NCBI GenBank assembly: GCA_944321895.1
Contig: CALUNA010000019.1
Coordinates: forward strand, 1 to 57,732
Direction: 5' to 3'
Length of the DNA: 57,732 nt
From: an uncultured Bacteroidales bacterium
GTDB lineage: Bacteria; Bacteroidota; Bacteroidia; Bacteroidales; Paludibacteraceae
Within the stretch, counting starts at the first letter, position 1, and each line of letters opens with the position of its first letter. Of the stretch, positions 36,842-45,764 are shown in pieces. A model generated the notes under the pieces. That model worked only from the letters and a program-made list of their open reading frames with translations, made no database searches and was not told the DNA's origin. Made by a program: the position numbers and the translations under genes.

Positions 36842-38210
36842 TCTCAGTTGTTATGAAATGCAAAGCATCGGAAAAGACTCCTCCGCACCAACCGATCATT
36901 TGTCCGGCCGGATAGTCAGCATAATCCAGAATATTTCCATTTATGTTATATTTTTCGTATAGGTTTCCTGGTTCTCTTATCACAATATTGCTGCGATTAT
37001 CCATATAACTTTCCGGTTTAGGGGAGTTATAGTTTTTTGTAATGATGTTCAAATAATTTCTGGCAATTCTTTCAGCATCTTTCCTGTATCCATATTTGTC
37101 CAAAGCCCGATAGCATACATATTGTACCGGTGGCCATATGCTGTTGTGATCCCATTGGTATGTTATGGGACTTGTGGTGTGCTGGCAAAAGCGTATTCCA
37201 TTGGTTGTTTCCAGAATGTTCAAATTTTTTACAATCCGTTTGGCTTGTTCCTGAGTGGCAAATCCCCACAACATCGGATAAAAAGTTGCGTATGAAATAA
37301 CGGGATTTAACGTGTCTGTAACATAATTGTAATCGACAAATGCCCCTCTGTTTTCATCCCAACAATATTTGTTGATCAAATCCTTGCGTCTGTCGGCTTT
37401 TTGTTGCCATTGTATTCCGGAATAGTAATCCAGTTCCTGTTCTATTTTAATGAAATTCATTTCATACATCCACAGGTTCGCATTCAGTTCAACTGGAACA
37501 TAATTGCAAATCTGGCGTTGGAATCTTGGAGTGAAGTCATATCCGGATTCGCATTCAGCAATTACATTTGCTCCGAATTCTTTCTTTGCCAAAACTCCTT
37601 GAGGTTCAGGATATTTTTTGAATCTTGTTTGCTTTAAGGCATCATATACTCCAATCAACACAGAATCATGTGCATGTTGTCCGTAGCGTTGCAGACCGTA
37701 TATGTCTGTATTATGATCTTCTATGATAGAATCTGTCCAGAATTCGTATTCTTTCCGCAAGGCGAGATAGGCTTTTTTCAGCCATTTCAGATTGTGTGTT
37801 TCCGGAGATTGTGAGAAATAATAATCACACACGATCATTGACAAAAAAGGGAACTGGCTTCTGTCGTATCCCCAAGATACAGTCGCATTGGGCACGTATC
37901 CATATTTGTCGACTAGAAATATCAGATTGTCGACATTGTATTTTGCCAGTTCGTACTTGCCATGTAACAACAGTCCTTTCTGTATGAAATATAAATCCCA
38001 ATAATACAAGATTCCGCTTTCCAGAGCATCGGAGAAGGGGTAGGGAACTTCCGAATTGGTGGAAACGTAATTCTCCCAGCTGTTGGCGACAGTTGCTTCA
38101 ATGTTTTGCCATGTTGTATTTCTTTTGTTGATACAGTGACTGCGTAGCAAGAGAAGAATTGCAATGATGCATGCCGGCAATAAAACCAATATGGTAATTC
38201 TTTTTCTCAT
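36837..38210 (-). CDS. GH37 (trehalase) family-like glycoside hydrolase
   Basis: 457-aa protein with an N-terminal membrane signal (about residues 5-22). The (alpha/alpha)6 barrel carries trehalase-family motifs: YYWDLYFIQKGLLLHGKYEL, GYDRSQFPFLSMIV, ECESGYDFTPRF with the acid D225, QWDHNSIWPPVQ, and LYEKYN with E419. The first trehalase signature PGGRFxExYxWD is not conserved: SDALESGILYYWD stands in its place, changing residues that contact the substrate. With that, and the PUL setting, activity on a linkage other than trehalose is plausible. It begins 12 bases after the sugar-binding protein gene. Confidence 0.75.
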   Translation of the reverse strand: MRKRITILVLLPACIIAILLLLRSHCINKRNTTWQNIEATVANSWENYVSTNSEVPYPFSDALESGILYYWDLYFIQKGLLLHGKYELAKYNVDNLIFLVDKYGYVPNATVSWGYDRSQFPFLSMIVCDYYFSQSPETHNLKWLKKAYLALRKEYEFWTDSIIEDHNTDIYGLQRYGQHAHDSVLIGVYDALKQTRFKKYPEPQGVLAKKEFGANVIAECESGYDFTPRFQRQICNYVPVELNANLWMYEMNFIKIEQELDYYSGIQWQQKADRRKDLINKYCWDENRGAFVDYNYVTDTLNPVISYATFYPMLWGFATQEQAKRIVKNLNILETTNGIRFCQHTTSPITYQWDHNSIWPPVQYVCYRALDKYGYRKDAERIARNYLNIITKNYNSPKPESYMDNRSNIVIREPGNLYEKYNINGNILDYADYPAGQMIGWCGGVFSDALHFITTER

Positions 38211-38222
38211 AAGTGTGTCTTG

Positions 38223-39155
38223 TCAGTTCCATGAGTCAAGGTCAAACTCGTTTATGTTGTTTTTATCAATCAGCGTGGCTTCTACCAAGACTGTTTGCTC
38301 AGTGGCCTGTTTGTGCGACAGTGCTATGGTAACTTGAGCAATTGCATCACCCAAGGCGGCCGGTGAAATGGCGATGGTGGCATCCAACTTACCGTCTGCA
38401 ACCATGGATTTTGCTTCTGGCGAACCGCTGATGTTGATTAGAATTACTTCATTTTCTTTTCCAGCTTCGGTCAGTGCGCTGTAAATCCCTTTGGCAGTCA
38501 CATCATCATAGGCTATGAACGCATTTACGTTTTTTCTCAACAGTGCGGAGGCCGTTAGCTTTGCACTTGATTCGCTGGCGCAATAGCGGGCAGCTCCATT
38601 GTTCAGGTTAGGCATGTATATGGCAGGATCCAGCGTGTTGGTTATTCCTTGTGTCAGCAATGCTACATTGGCGTTAGAAGTTCCATCTGTATAGAAAATG
38701 GAATAATCTGCTCCATCGGGCATATTTTGAGCAAGATATTCGGCTGCTTGTCGGGCGGCATCTTCATAATCGGCAGAAATGACAGCATCGATGCCATCGC
38801 AATAAGTGGCATTCAGTAGAATGACAGGAATTCCTGTTTGCTTGCATACTGCAATTTCATCATGTATGCTGTCAATATTAATAGGTTCAATGACTATAGT
38901 GTTGAATTTTTGATATGCCATGGATGAAAGCTGGGCTTTTTGTGTGGAAATTTTTCCGGATGCATTGGTCAATACCATGTTTATTCCGCTGCTCATTACT
39001 TTTTCATTGGCGGTATTATATATTACCTGATTATAAGTGCTTGGAATATTAGGCGTGGAGAATCCGGCAACCATTTTTGGTGATGATGTTTCTTGTTCAC
39101 AACCTGTAAATCCCAACACGAACGGTAACAAATACAAAAGCGATTTTGGTTTCAT
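38223..39155 (-). CDS. Lipoprotein sugar-binding protein, periplasmic-binding-protein type I (RbsB/LacI-like)
   Basis: 310 aa from the ATG at 39155, which gives a lipoprotein signal MKPKSLLYLLPFVLGFTGC. A longer in-frame extension to 39419 is rejected because the promoter at 39209-39239 lies inside it. The two-lobe fold is visible in MVAGFSTPNIPSTYNQVIYN, NTIVIEPINIDSIHDEI, CKQTGIPVILLNATY, ISADYEDAARQAAEYLAQ, AFIAYDDVTAKGIYSALTEAG and SPAALGDAIAQVTIAL. Such proteins usually feed an ABC importer or a sensor kinase. No permease or ATPase gene is nearby. It is the first gene of the minus arm, so it is probably made early on induction. Confidence 0.82.
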   Translation of the reverse strand: MKPKSLLYLLPFVLGFTGCEQETSSPKMVAGFSTPNIPSTYNQVIYNTANEKVMSSGINMVLTNASGKISTQKAQLSSMAYQKFNTIVIEPINIDSIHDEIAVCKQTGIPVILLNATYCDGIDAVISADYEDAARQAAEYLAQNMPDGADYSIFYTDGTSNANVALLTQGITNTLDPAIYMPNLNNGAARYCASESSAKLTASALLRKNVNAFIAYDDVTAKGIYSALTEAGKENEVILINISGSPEAKSMVADGKLDATIAISPAALGDAIAQVTIALSHKQATEQTVLVEATLIDKNNINEFDLDSWN

Positions 39156-39208
39156 GATTTTATCATTTAAAAATTCAATAGTAAGATTTTGGGTATCGTT
39201 GCACATGG

Positions 39209-39239
39209 CAAAAGTACTTGTTTTTTCATGTTCTCCAAA
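39209..39239 (-). promoter_or_regulatory. Promoter of the minus PUL arm
   Basis: On the minus strand TTTG (complement of 39236-39239), 19 bases, then TACTTTTG (complement of 39209-39216). Full match to the Bacteroidetes -33/-7 pattern, about 55 nt upstream of the sugar-binding protein ATG. Confidence 0.72.
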
Positions 39240-39397
39240 AACACAAAATATGGGAACGGCCTCTTTGAGCGAACTGTATCTATTTGATATTGTGTGTTTT
39301 ATATGCATTTTGCGAGGTTCAGAAAGGGACAATAGCATACATAAATGAACGAAATGTGCGGATTGGCAATATAGATGAACAAATATCGTTTCATGCT

Positions 39398-39426
39398 TTG
39401 GGATGTTAGCATACAACATTGGGATG
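39398..39426 (+). promoter_or_regulatory. Direct repeat TTGGGATG x2, candidate activator site
   Basis: TTGGGATG occurs at 39398-39405 and 39419-39426, exactly 21 bases apart, or two turns of the helix. It sits about 30-60 bases before the plus-arm -7 element, where an AraC-type activator would bind as a tandem dimer. Confidence 0.45.
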
Positions 39427-39456
39427 AATTTGCAGATAAACTAAAAACAGCTTATA

Positions 39457-39464
39457 TATATTTG
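39457..39464 (+). promoter_or_regulatory. Bacteroidetes -7 element for the plus PUL arm
   Basis: TATATTTG followed by CAGC, exact TAnnTTTG. The nearest upstream TTTG (39429-39432) is 24 bases away, longer than usual, as might suit an activator-dependent promoter. Confidence 0.6.
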
Positions 39465-39491
39465 CAGCGTCAATTTTATCACAAACATATC

Positions 39492-40793
39492 ATGAAGAAA
39501 AATTTTATTTATTACAGTATGGTTCTGTGCAGTGCATTGGGCATTGCAACGACCAATGCGCAAGATCTTATAGAAGATCATGAGGGAAATGTATACGAGG
39601 TTGCAACCATGGCTGATGGCCGTAAGTGGATGTTGGAAAGCCTTCGGGTGAAAACCGATTTGGAAGGCAATCCTATTCAATATTATGCAAATACTCATAA
39701 TGGTTTACAAACAGAGGAAGAAGCCGGGGTGCGTTACGGATACGCATATACAGTGGAAACCTTGTTCGGTTTGTCTGAGGTTTATTCCAAACATCCTGAT
39801 TTTCCCGCACGTGCCCGCGGGCTTTGTCCGGAAGGATATTATGTGCCGACAAACTGGCCGGATGAAAACTTGGCGCATGAAGGTGATTGGCAAAAGCTGA
39901 TCCGTAGCTATAACGGGACTCCTACCTGGTGGAGCGAAACGGCTAACTGGAATGATATGATAAATGCTTTGCGGATTTCCGTCGGAGATGGAGTTGGAAT
40001 AGAAAATTCATCAGGGAATGGTGATCCCGGCAAGTTTACCATTGCACCAGACGGGACAGTGACTGTTTCGGGTTGGTCGCATTGGCACGCATCAGGACCG
40101 GTTGAACACGACAGGACATTGGGACTGAATTTGGCGACAGACAAACCCGGAAACACGGCAGCCGGCTATGAGTATCTCTCAGCAGACAGAGCGGCCTATT
40201 GCAGATGTGTCGAGAATCGTAAAGTGAGTGTTTCATTCGAGGACTTTTCAGACTTGAGCGTAACAGTACGTCTTACGGATTCTTTGGAATGGAACAGTTA
40301 TGACTCACGGGAAGAATATACCAGAATTTGCAAGGAAAATTTCAAAGTAACGGAAAAGGATGGTGCTGAAATAGAAATTTATGATATTGCCATTTCGGCG
40401 GATGCAAAAACATTTCAGTTGTTTGCAGATTTCGATACGGAAAAAGCATATGAGCTGACTTTTTTGGACGCTCGCTTGGCAGACAAGGACATAAAAATGG
40501 GTGGTTACACTTTTAACAACAATGAACCACTTATTTTTGGAAAGAGTGATACCGGACTGCAAGTGAAAAAGTACATACAGAATGTATATGTTTCCGATAA
40601 TAAACTGAATATCCTTTCTGAGAAGGACTTTGAGGCATGTGTATATAATGTGTTAGGTACGGAAATAGCCCGCTTTCCCGTAGCGTCAGGACATACTTTG
40701 TTTGATCTGTCCGGTTGTCCTTCCGGGGTTCTTCTCATACGTTTGTTTGAACCTGACAGCATGGAATCATTCACGTGTAAAGTAAGGAAATAA
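39492..40793 (+). CDS. FISUMP-domain protein with C-terminal T9SS-type sorting domain
   Basis: 433 aa from the ATG at 39492 (signal peptide MKKNFIYYSMVLCSALGIATTNAQ); an in-frame ATG at 39375 precedes the promoter and is rejected. Residues about 25-240 form a FISUMP (Fibrobacter major paralogous) domain: EDHEGNVYEVATMADGRKWM, ARGLCPEGYYVPT and a closing AYCRCV. A beta-sandwich segment follows (about 245-345), then a sorting-type end (NVYVSDNKLNILSEKDFEACVYNVLG). FISUMP domains are linked to surface display and possible glycan binding, but no activity is proven. It precedes susC in the place where a surface glycan-binding protein would be useful. Confidence 0.75.
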   Translation: MKKNFIYYSMVLCSALGIATTNAQDLIEDHEGNVYEVATMADGRKWMLESLRVKTDLEGNPIQYYANTHNGLQTEEEAGVRYGYAYTVETLFGLSEVYSKHPDFPARARGLCPEGYYVPTNWPDENLAHEGDWQKLIRSYNGTPTWWSETANWNDMINALRISVGDGVGIENSSGNGDPGKFTIAPDGTVTVSGWSHWHASGPVEHDRTLGLNLATDKPGNTAAGYEYLSADRAAYCRCVENRKVSVSFEDFSDLSVTVRLTDSLEWNSYDSREEYTRICKENFKVTEKDGAEIEIYDIAISADAKTFQLFADFDTEKAYELTFLDARLADKDIKMGGYTFNNNEPLIFGKSDTGLQVKKYIQNVYVSDNKLNILSEKDFEACVYNVLGTEIARFPVASGHTLFDLSGCPSGVLLIRLFEPDSMESFTCKVRK

Positions 40794-40802
40794 AAAAGGA
40801 AG

Positions 40803-40846
40803 AAAAGACGGTCGGGCAAGATGTTGTCAGAGCCGGACCGTCTTTT
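40803..40846 (+). terminator. Terminator between the FISUMP gene and susC
   Basis: AAAAGACGGTC (40803-40813) pairs exactly with GACCGTCTTTT (40836-40846) around a 22-base loop, followed by GTT. With A on one side and T on the other it could act in both directions. susC transcription then needs read-through or a promoter in 40847-40913, where only an imperfect -7-like TAGCTTTTG is seen. Confidence 0.75.
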
Positions 40847-40913
40847 GTTACCTATGTATTGGATTAGCTTTTGCTGGTCCTGGGGGAATAATTGTTGGAA
40901 AGTTGTTATCAAA

Positions 40914-43900
40914 ATGAAAAAGACATTATTATTTATTTGTACATTGCTGTTGCATTCACTGGTACTTCTGGCACAGAACAAAACAGTTAAAGGCAGTGTA
41001 TGGGGAGATGGCGAGCCATTGATAGGCGCAACTGTTATGCTGAAGGGTTCAACAGTGGGGACAATTACGGATATAAATGGAAATTTTACATTGGAAATAT
41101 CCGATTCGGAGAATGCCGTTATCGAGTGTTCATATGTGGGTTTCCAAACCCAGACGATACCTTACGATGGCCAGGATTTGTTGCAGATTACCTTGCAACC
41201 CAACACGGAGGTGATAGAAGAGGTCGTTGTCGTTGCTTATGGCTCACAAAAGAAAGCTGATCTGACCTCCTCGATTTCCGTAATCAATGCAGATGAAGTA
41301 GCATCTGTACCAGTGGCCAATTTAAGTCAGGCCATACAAGGAAAGGCGGCCGGTGTTACGGTTGTGCAAAGTGGTATTCCGGGAGCAGATGCCTCTATTC
41401 GTATTCGTGGCACGAATTCCGTAAATTCCACGGAACCATTGTATGTGGTTGATGGAATACCCGGAGCTCCGGCACCAAATCCGAATGATGTGGAAAGCCT
41501 GCAAATTCTGAAAGATGCGGCTACTTGTGCATTGTATGGGGCACGTGGTTCAAACGGTGTAATTGTCATAACAACCAAAAAAGGTTCAAAGGGGAAACCG
41601 AGAGTTGATTATTCCGGATATGTCGGTTGGCAATATCCGAACAACATAGTGGAACTTTTGGATGCAAACGAATATATCCAGTTTGTAAATGAAAATTATC
41701 AGATTAACCAATTAGGTGGCCAATATGCCAATGGCTATAACCTGATTCCGAAACGGGTACAGGAGGCCATGTTGCATCCGGAAACCATGCAGAATACCGA
41801 CTGGTTCGGCGAATTGTACCGCATGGCGCCCATGACCAAGCATTCGCTGTCAGTGGCAAGTGGTTCAGAACATGTTTCAAATTATATTTCATTGAACTAT
41901 CTGAACCAACAAGGCATACAAGTTTCCTCCGGATTTGAAAGTTTTAATTTGCAGGTAAATACGGATGTTCGATATGGGATATTTCATTTGGGAGAAAGTT
42001 TGAACTTGTATAGTAAAACTTCGAAGAACACCAGTTCACAGGCAGAGTCGGCATTGCGTAACACTCCACTGATTCCGATATATAATTCTGAGAATGAAGG
42101 AGGCTTTGACGGAGCTTCTGACAGCATGGACAACATAAATCCTTCCAATCCGTTGGCATCGATAGCTTTGAATCCTGCTTCCAACCGAAATGAAGGGTTG
42201 TCAGGCAACGTGTATATGGATTTTACCATATTGAAAAACTTTGTTTTCAAAGCCAGTCAGTCGTTGAAAATAAATTACAATTCGCAACAGGAAATCAATC
42301 TTCCACATGTGGCAGGAAGTTCATCTTTGCCAAACACGGCAATGGAACAATACAGAGGGCGCGACTTGTCATCCGCCACGGAACTCACACTGACGTATGC
42401 CAGAAAGTTCAATGAACACAATCTTAATGTAATGGCAGGTTATACGTGGGAATATGGACTCAGTGAGAACATGACGGGTTCAGCCGATAAGTTCAATGTC
42501 AGACTGCCGGTTTCTTTTGCATCCAAAGCATCCGATGCGGTTATGGTTGTCGGAGGCGGCTGGGGAGAATGGGCAATAGAGTCGTTCCTGGCCCGCATAC
42601 TGTATGACTATAAGGGAAAATATCTGTTTACAGGGAATTTCCGCAGGGATGGTTCTTCAAAATTTGGTGCAAATAACCGTTATGCAAATTTCCCGTCCTT
42701 TTCTGCCGGTTGGCGTATTTCCGAAGAGGACTTTATGGAACCGACGCGTTCGATCCTCGATAACCTGAAAATCCGTGCGAGTTGGGGACTTTTGGGAAGT
42801 CAGTTTGGCATAGGCAATTATGAGAAGGATGTCAGTTTGCAAACGACAGCCGTATATGTGCTGAACAACACTATTGTTCCGGGTACAACACTGAACAAAA
42901 TCGTGAATGACGATTTGCGTTGGGAGGAACAATCGACTGTGGATGTTGGTGTGGATTTGGATATGTTCAACCAGATCCTTTCATTTACGGGGGATTATTT
43001 TTACAAGAAGACGACGGGCATGCTGATAGATGTTCCGGTTCCGACATCGGGCGGACTGGGCTATAACTCATCCATGTTGCTGAATGCGGGAGACGTTCAG
43101 AACTGGGGAGTGGAACTGGCATTGACAGCCCGAAAGAACCGCGGCGAGTTTACTTGCGATGCGACAGCGAATTTTACGCTGGAACGCAATAAAGTGCTGC
43201 AGTTGGGAACTGCCAATCTGCCTATCACCGGAGGTCAGACCCAACGTTTTGGTGAAGGAATAACACGAACGGAAGTCGGTCATCCGCTGGGAATGTTCTA
43301 CGGATACCAAATGGAAGGTATATATCAGATAGGTGACAGTGATATTCCAGATGGTCTGGCTCCGGGCGATATCCGTTTCAAAGATATATCGGGTCCAGAT
43401 GGAGTTCCTGATGGACAAATAACAGCCGATGACCGTACATTTATCGGCAATCCGTTTCCAGCATTTACATGCAACCTTGGCTTCAATGCATATTGGAAAG
43501 GATTTGATTTCAGTATATTCCTGCAAGGCGTTTATGGCAGTGACATATTCAACGAAACAAGATATTGGACCGAAGGCATGAAAGATTTCCATCAGCAAGG
43601 CAAGGCCGTCTTGGAACGTTGGACTCCGACCAATCCGTCAAACACAATGCCACGTGCCGTTCAAGGCAATGCTTACAATTTGCAGATATCTGACCGGTTT
43701 GTGGAAGATGGTTCATTCTTGCGTCTGAAAAACTTGTCGTTGGGTTATACAATTCCGGCAGAAATCATGCAAAAGATACATGTGCAGAAAGCCCGGGTAT
43801 ATGTAATGGGTCAAAACCTTGCTACATTGACCAGATATTCCGGATTCGATCCGGAAATCAGGAACACGGCCGATTCATGGATAAAGGCAGTCAACATGTA

Positions 43901-43970
43901 CAACGGTATTGACAGAAGTGTATATCCTGTGGCAGCCAGTTTCTTTGTCGGACTGGAGTTGAGTTTCTAA
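40914..43970 (+). CDS. susC: SusC/RagA family TonB-linked outer membrane protein
   Basis: 1018 aa from the ATG at 40914 (MKKTLLFICTLLLHSLVLLAQ signal); the ATG at 40821 lies in the terminator and is rejected. A CarboxypepD_reg-like domain (about 24-105: VKGSVWGDGEPLIGATVMLK, GTITDINGNFTLEI) precedes the TonB box EEVVVVAYGSQKK. The plug domain has GKAAGVTVVQSGIPGADAS, IRIRGTNSVNSTEPLYVVDG and DAATCALYGARGSNGVIVITTKKG. A 22-strand barrel follows, ending GLELSF. It forms the pedal-bin transporter with SusD (18-base gap), importing oligosaccharides. Confidence 0.96.
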   Translation: MKKTLLFICTLLLHSLVLLAQNKTVKGSVWGDGEPLIGATVMLKGSTVGTITDINGNFTLEISDSENAVIECSYVGFQTQTIPYDGQDLLQITLQPNTEVIEEVVVVAYGSQKKADLTSSISVINADEVASVPVANLSQAIQGKAAGVTVVQSGIPGADASIRIRGTNSVNSTEPLYVVDGIPGAPAPNPNDVESLQILKDAATCALYGARGSNGVIVITTKKGSKGKPRVDYSGYVGWQYPNNIVELLDANEYIQFVNENYQINQLGGQYANGYNLIPKRVQEAMLHPETMQNTDWFGELYRMAPMTKHSLSVASGSEHVSNYISLNYLNQQGIQVSSGFESFNLQVNTDVRYGIFHLGESLNLYSKTSKNTSSQAESALRNTPLIPIYNSENEGGFDGASDSMDNINPSNPLASIALNPASNRNEGLSGNVYMDFTILKNFVFKASQSLKINYNSQQEINLPHVAGSSSLPNTAMEQYRGRDLSSATELTLTYARKFNEHNLNVMAGYTWEYGLSENMTGSADKFNVRLPVSFASKASDAVMVVGGGWGEWAIESFLARILYDYKGKYLFTGNFRRDGSSKFGANNRYANFPSFSAGWRISEEDFMEPTRSILDNLKIRASWGLLGSQFGIGNYEKDVSLQTTAVYVLNNTIVPGTTLNKIVNDDLRWEEQSTVDVGVDLDMFNQILSFTGDYFYKKTTGMLIDVPVPTSGGLGYNSSMLLNAGDVQNWGVELALTARKNRGEFTCDATANFTLERNKVLQLGTANLPITGGQTQRFGEGITRTEVGHPLGMFYGYQMEGIYQIGDSDIPDGLAPGDIRFKDISGPDGVPDGQITADDRTFIGNPFPAFTCNLGFNAYWKGFDFSIFLQGVYGSDIFNETRYWTEGMKDFHQQGKAVLERWTPTNPSNTMPRAVQGNAYNLQISDRFVEDGSFLRLKNLSLGYTIPAEIMQKIHVQKARVYVMGQNLATLTRYSGFDPEIRNTADSWIKAVNMYNGIDRSVYPVAASFFVGLELSF

Positions 43971-43988
43971 AATCAAAAATACGGAAAA

Positions 43989-45764
43989 ATGAAAAATTAT
44001 ATTATGAGATATGCCGGTTTAATAAGTCTGGCATTATGTTGCAGTTGTTCCGATTTTCTGGAGCGTACCAATCCGGAAAGCGAAACAGAGGCTTTTTTTA
44101 CCAAAGGTGAAACGGAAGCGGTCAAGATTGTGAATGCCGCCTATTCCGTAATGCAGAAAAACTCCATGTATATGCGCGGTATAGAAATCATCAATGCCGT
44201 CCGTTCAGATGAAGGTACAATTACGCCGAATACATCCAAAATGGAGGAGAATGTGGTTTCGTTGGCAACCTATCAGAACAATGCATCCGAGAAAATGACG
44301 GAAATGCTGTGGCGTGAACTCTATGATGGAGTCCATAAATCAAATGTCGTCATAGAACGTGTGCCGAGCATGAACATATCGGATGAAATGAGAAACCGGA
44401 TTCTCGGGGAAGGATATTTTCTGCGGGGATTTTACAACTTCCATTTGGTCATGTATTTCGGAGAACGGATTCCCATGCGTGACAAAACGGCATCTTCACA
44501 AACCGATTTGGAAAAAGGGCCGGCTGAAAACGGACAAATATGGAATCTTATCATGAATGACTTTGCAACCGCTCAGTCATATCTGGAAAAAGCCAACTAT
44601 ACGAATAATTCAAGCGCGTATGAGAAAGGACGCGCAACATTGGGAACCGCTACGGCCTATTTGGGAAAAGCATATTTGTATTATGCACAAATGGTACTGA
44701 AAAACCAAGGCGACGCACTGGTTTATTATAACAAGGCAGCCGCGGAATTTGCCAAGGTAATCAACCAGGAAGTTGGCACATACGCCTTGCAAACATCGTA
44801 TCGGGATAATTTCACAAACGCGAATGAATACAATACGGAATCTTTGTTTGAAGTCGGTTTTACTTTTTCTGGAACAAAAGTCTGGGAGGTGGACCAGGAC
44901 AATGCGGACTGTGTGGAAATGAACTGGGTTTCCATGATAGGCGGCATGACATCCGACTGCGGCGTGGAATCGCCGAGATATTGGAACTATGCAGCCACAC
45001 GGAGATTATTACGCCAATATGAAACCGACGATTACCGCCGGATTTACACCCTATGGGCTGAAAATGGTGCCTGGTACAAGGAAAAGGAGCTCATATATGC
45101 TTACAATACCGATGCGGAAAGTGCAGGAAAAGAATCGATGAATTTTCCGATGAATCCTTTTGTGAAAGGAGAGGATAATTTGTACATAAGTTTCCGGAAA
45201 TATGATTACGACTTCAACCAGCAGACAAACGAATATGTCGGTAAGGCAATCAATGGCTTGAGCGATATAAACATACGCACAATGCGTTATGCAGATGTAT
45301 TGCTGATGTACGCGGAAACACTGGCTTTGGGTGCAACTGATGTGGCTGGAAAACCAATCGCCGCATGTCTGTCTGAAATTCGCCAGCGGGCCAACAACAT
45401 GATTACCGCAGCCGATGATCCATATCAGACGGAATATGGCAATCCGTTGCCCTATTTTACCCGCCAAGGACAGTTGCCCGATGCATATCCGTTTGGTGAC
45501 GACCTGACAAAAATACAACATGAAAGAATGGTAGAACTGGCAGGAGAGTCTCACCGCTATTTTGATATTATCCGTTGGTTCAATGCAGGTATTCTGAAAG
45601 ATATTGATCCCTCATCTTCGACACGCGGGGCAACTATCAACAGCGTTGATGAACTGAAAGAAAAAGTAATCAAGGAACCTGCTTTCCAAGGAATTTTCGT
45701 ATTGCCTGTTCCGCAATATGAACTGAATACTAATCGTAATATGATACCGAATGAAGCCAATTGA
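43989..45764 (+). CDS. susD: SusD/RagB family surface lipoprotein
   Basis: 591-aa glycan-capturing lid of the SusC transporter. The lipoprotein signal ends LALCCSCSDFLE; the ATG at 43989 or Met6 could start it. The TPR-like N-terminal part includes LRGFYNFHLVMYFGERIPM and a RATLGTATAYLGKAYLYYAQ helix; the C-terminal part includes DINIRTMRYADVLLMYAETLA and HERMVELAGESHRYFDIIRW, the standard SusD signatures. The last 14 bases overlap the next gene, so translation is coupled with the GH39-like enzyme. No SusE/F gene follows. Confidence 0.96.
   Translation: MKNYIMRYAGLISLALCCSCSDFLERTNPESETEAFFTKGETEAVKIVNAAYSVMQKNSMYMRGIEIINAVRSDEGTITPNTSKMEENVVSLATYQNNASEKMTEMLWRELYDGVHKSNVVIERVPSMNISDEMRNRILGEGYFLRGFYNFHLVMYFGERIPMRDKTASSQTDLEKGPAENGQIWNLIMNDFATAQSYLEKANYTNNSSAYEKGRATLGTATAYLGKAYLYYAQMVLKNQGDALVYYNKAAAEFAKVINQEVGTYALQTSYRDNFTNANEYNTESLFEVGFTFSGTKVWEVDQDNADCVEMNWVSMIGGMTSDCGVESPRYWNYAATRRLLRQYETDDYRRIYTLWAENGAWYKEKELIYAYNTDAESAGKESMNFPMNPFVKGEDNLYISFRKYDYDFNQQTNEYVGKAINGLSDINIRTMRYADVLLMYAETLALGATDVAGKPIAACLSEIRQRANNMITAADDPYQTEYGNPLPYFTRQGQLPDAYPFGDDLTKIQHERMVELAGESHRYFDIIRWFNAGILKDIDPSSSTRGATINSVDELKEKVIKEPAFQGIFVLPVPQYELNTNRNMIPNEAN

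Larger units (their letters stand above)
39156..39491. other. Divergent PUL control region
   Basis: 336 bases between the two arms of the PUL. It holds the minus promoter (39209-39239), a direct repeat (39398-39426) and a plus -7 element (39457-39464). The open frames extending from both neighbours across this stretch lack family similarity. This is the most likely place for binding of the HTCS regulator. Confidence 0.7.

Noticed and set aside
39156-39419. 88-residue N-terminal extension of the sugar-binding lipoprotein
   Set aside because: It spans the divergent promoter region and would bury the lipoprotein signal that starts at 39155.
40821-40913. 31-residue extension of SusC
   Set aside because: It starts inside the terminator stem and precedes a normal signal peptide at 40914.
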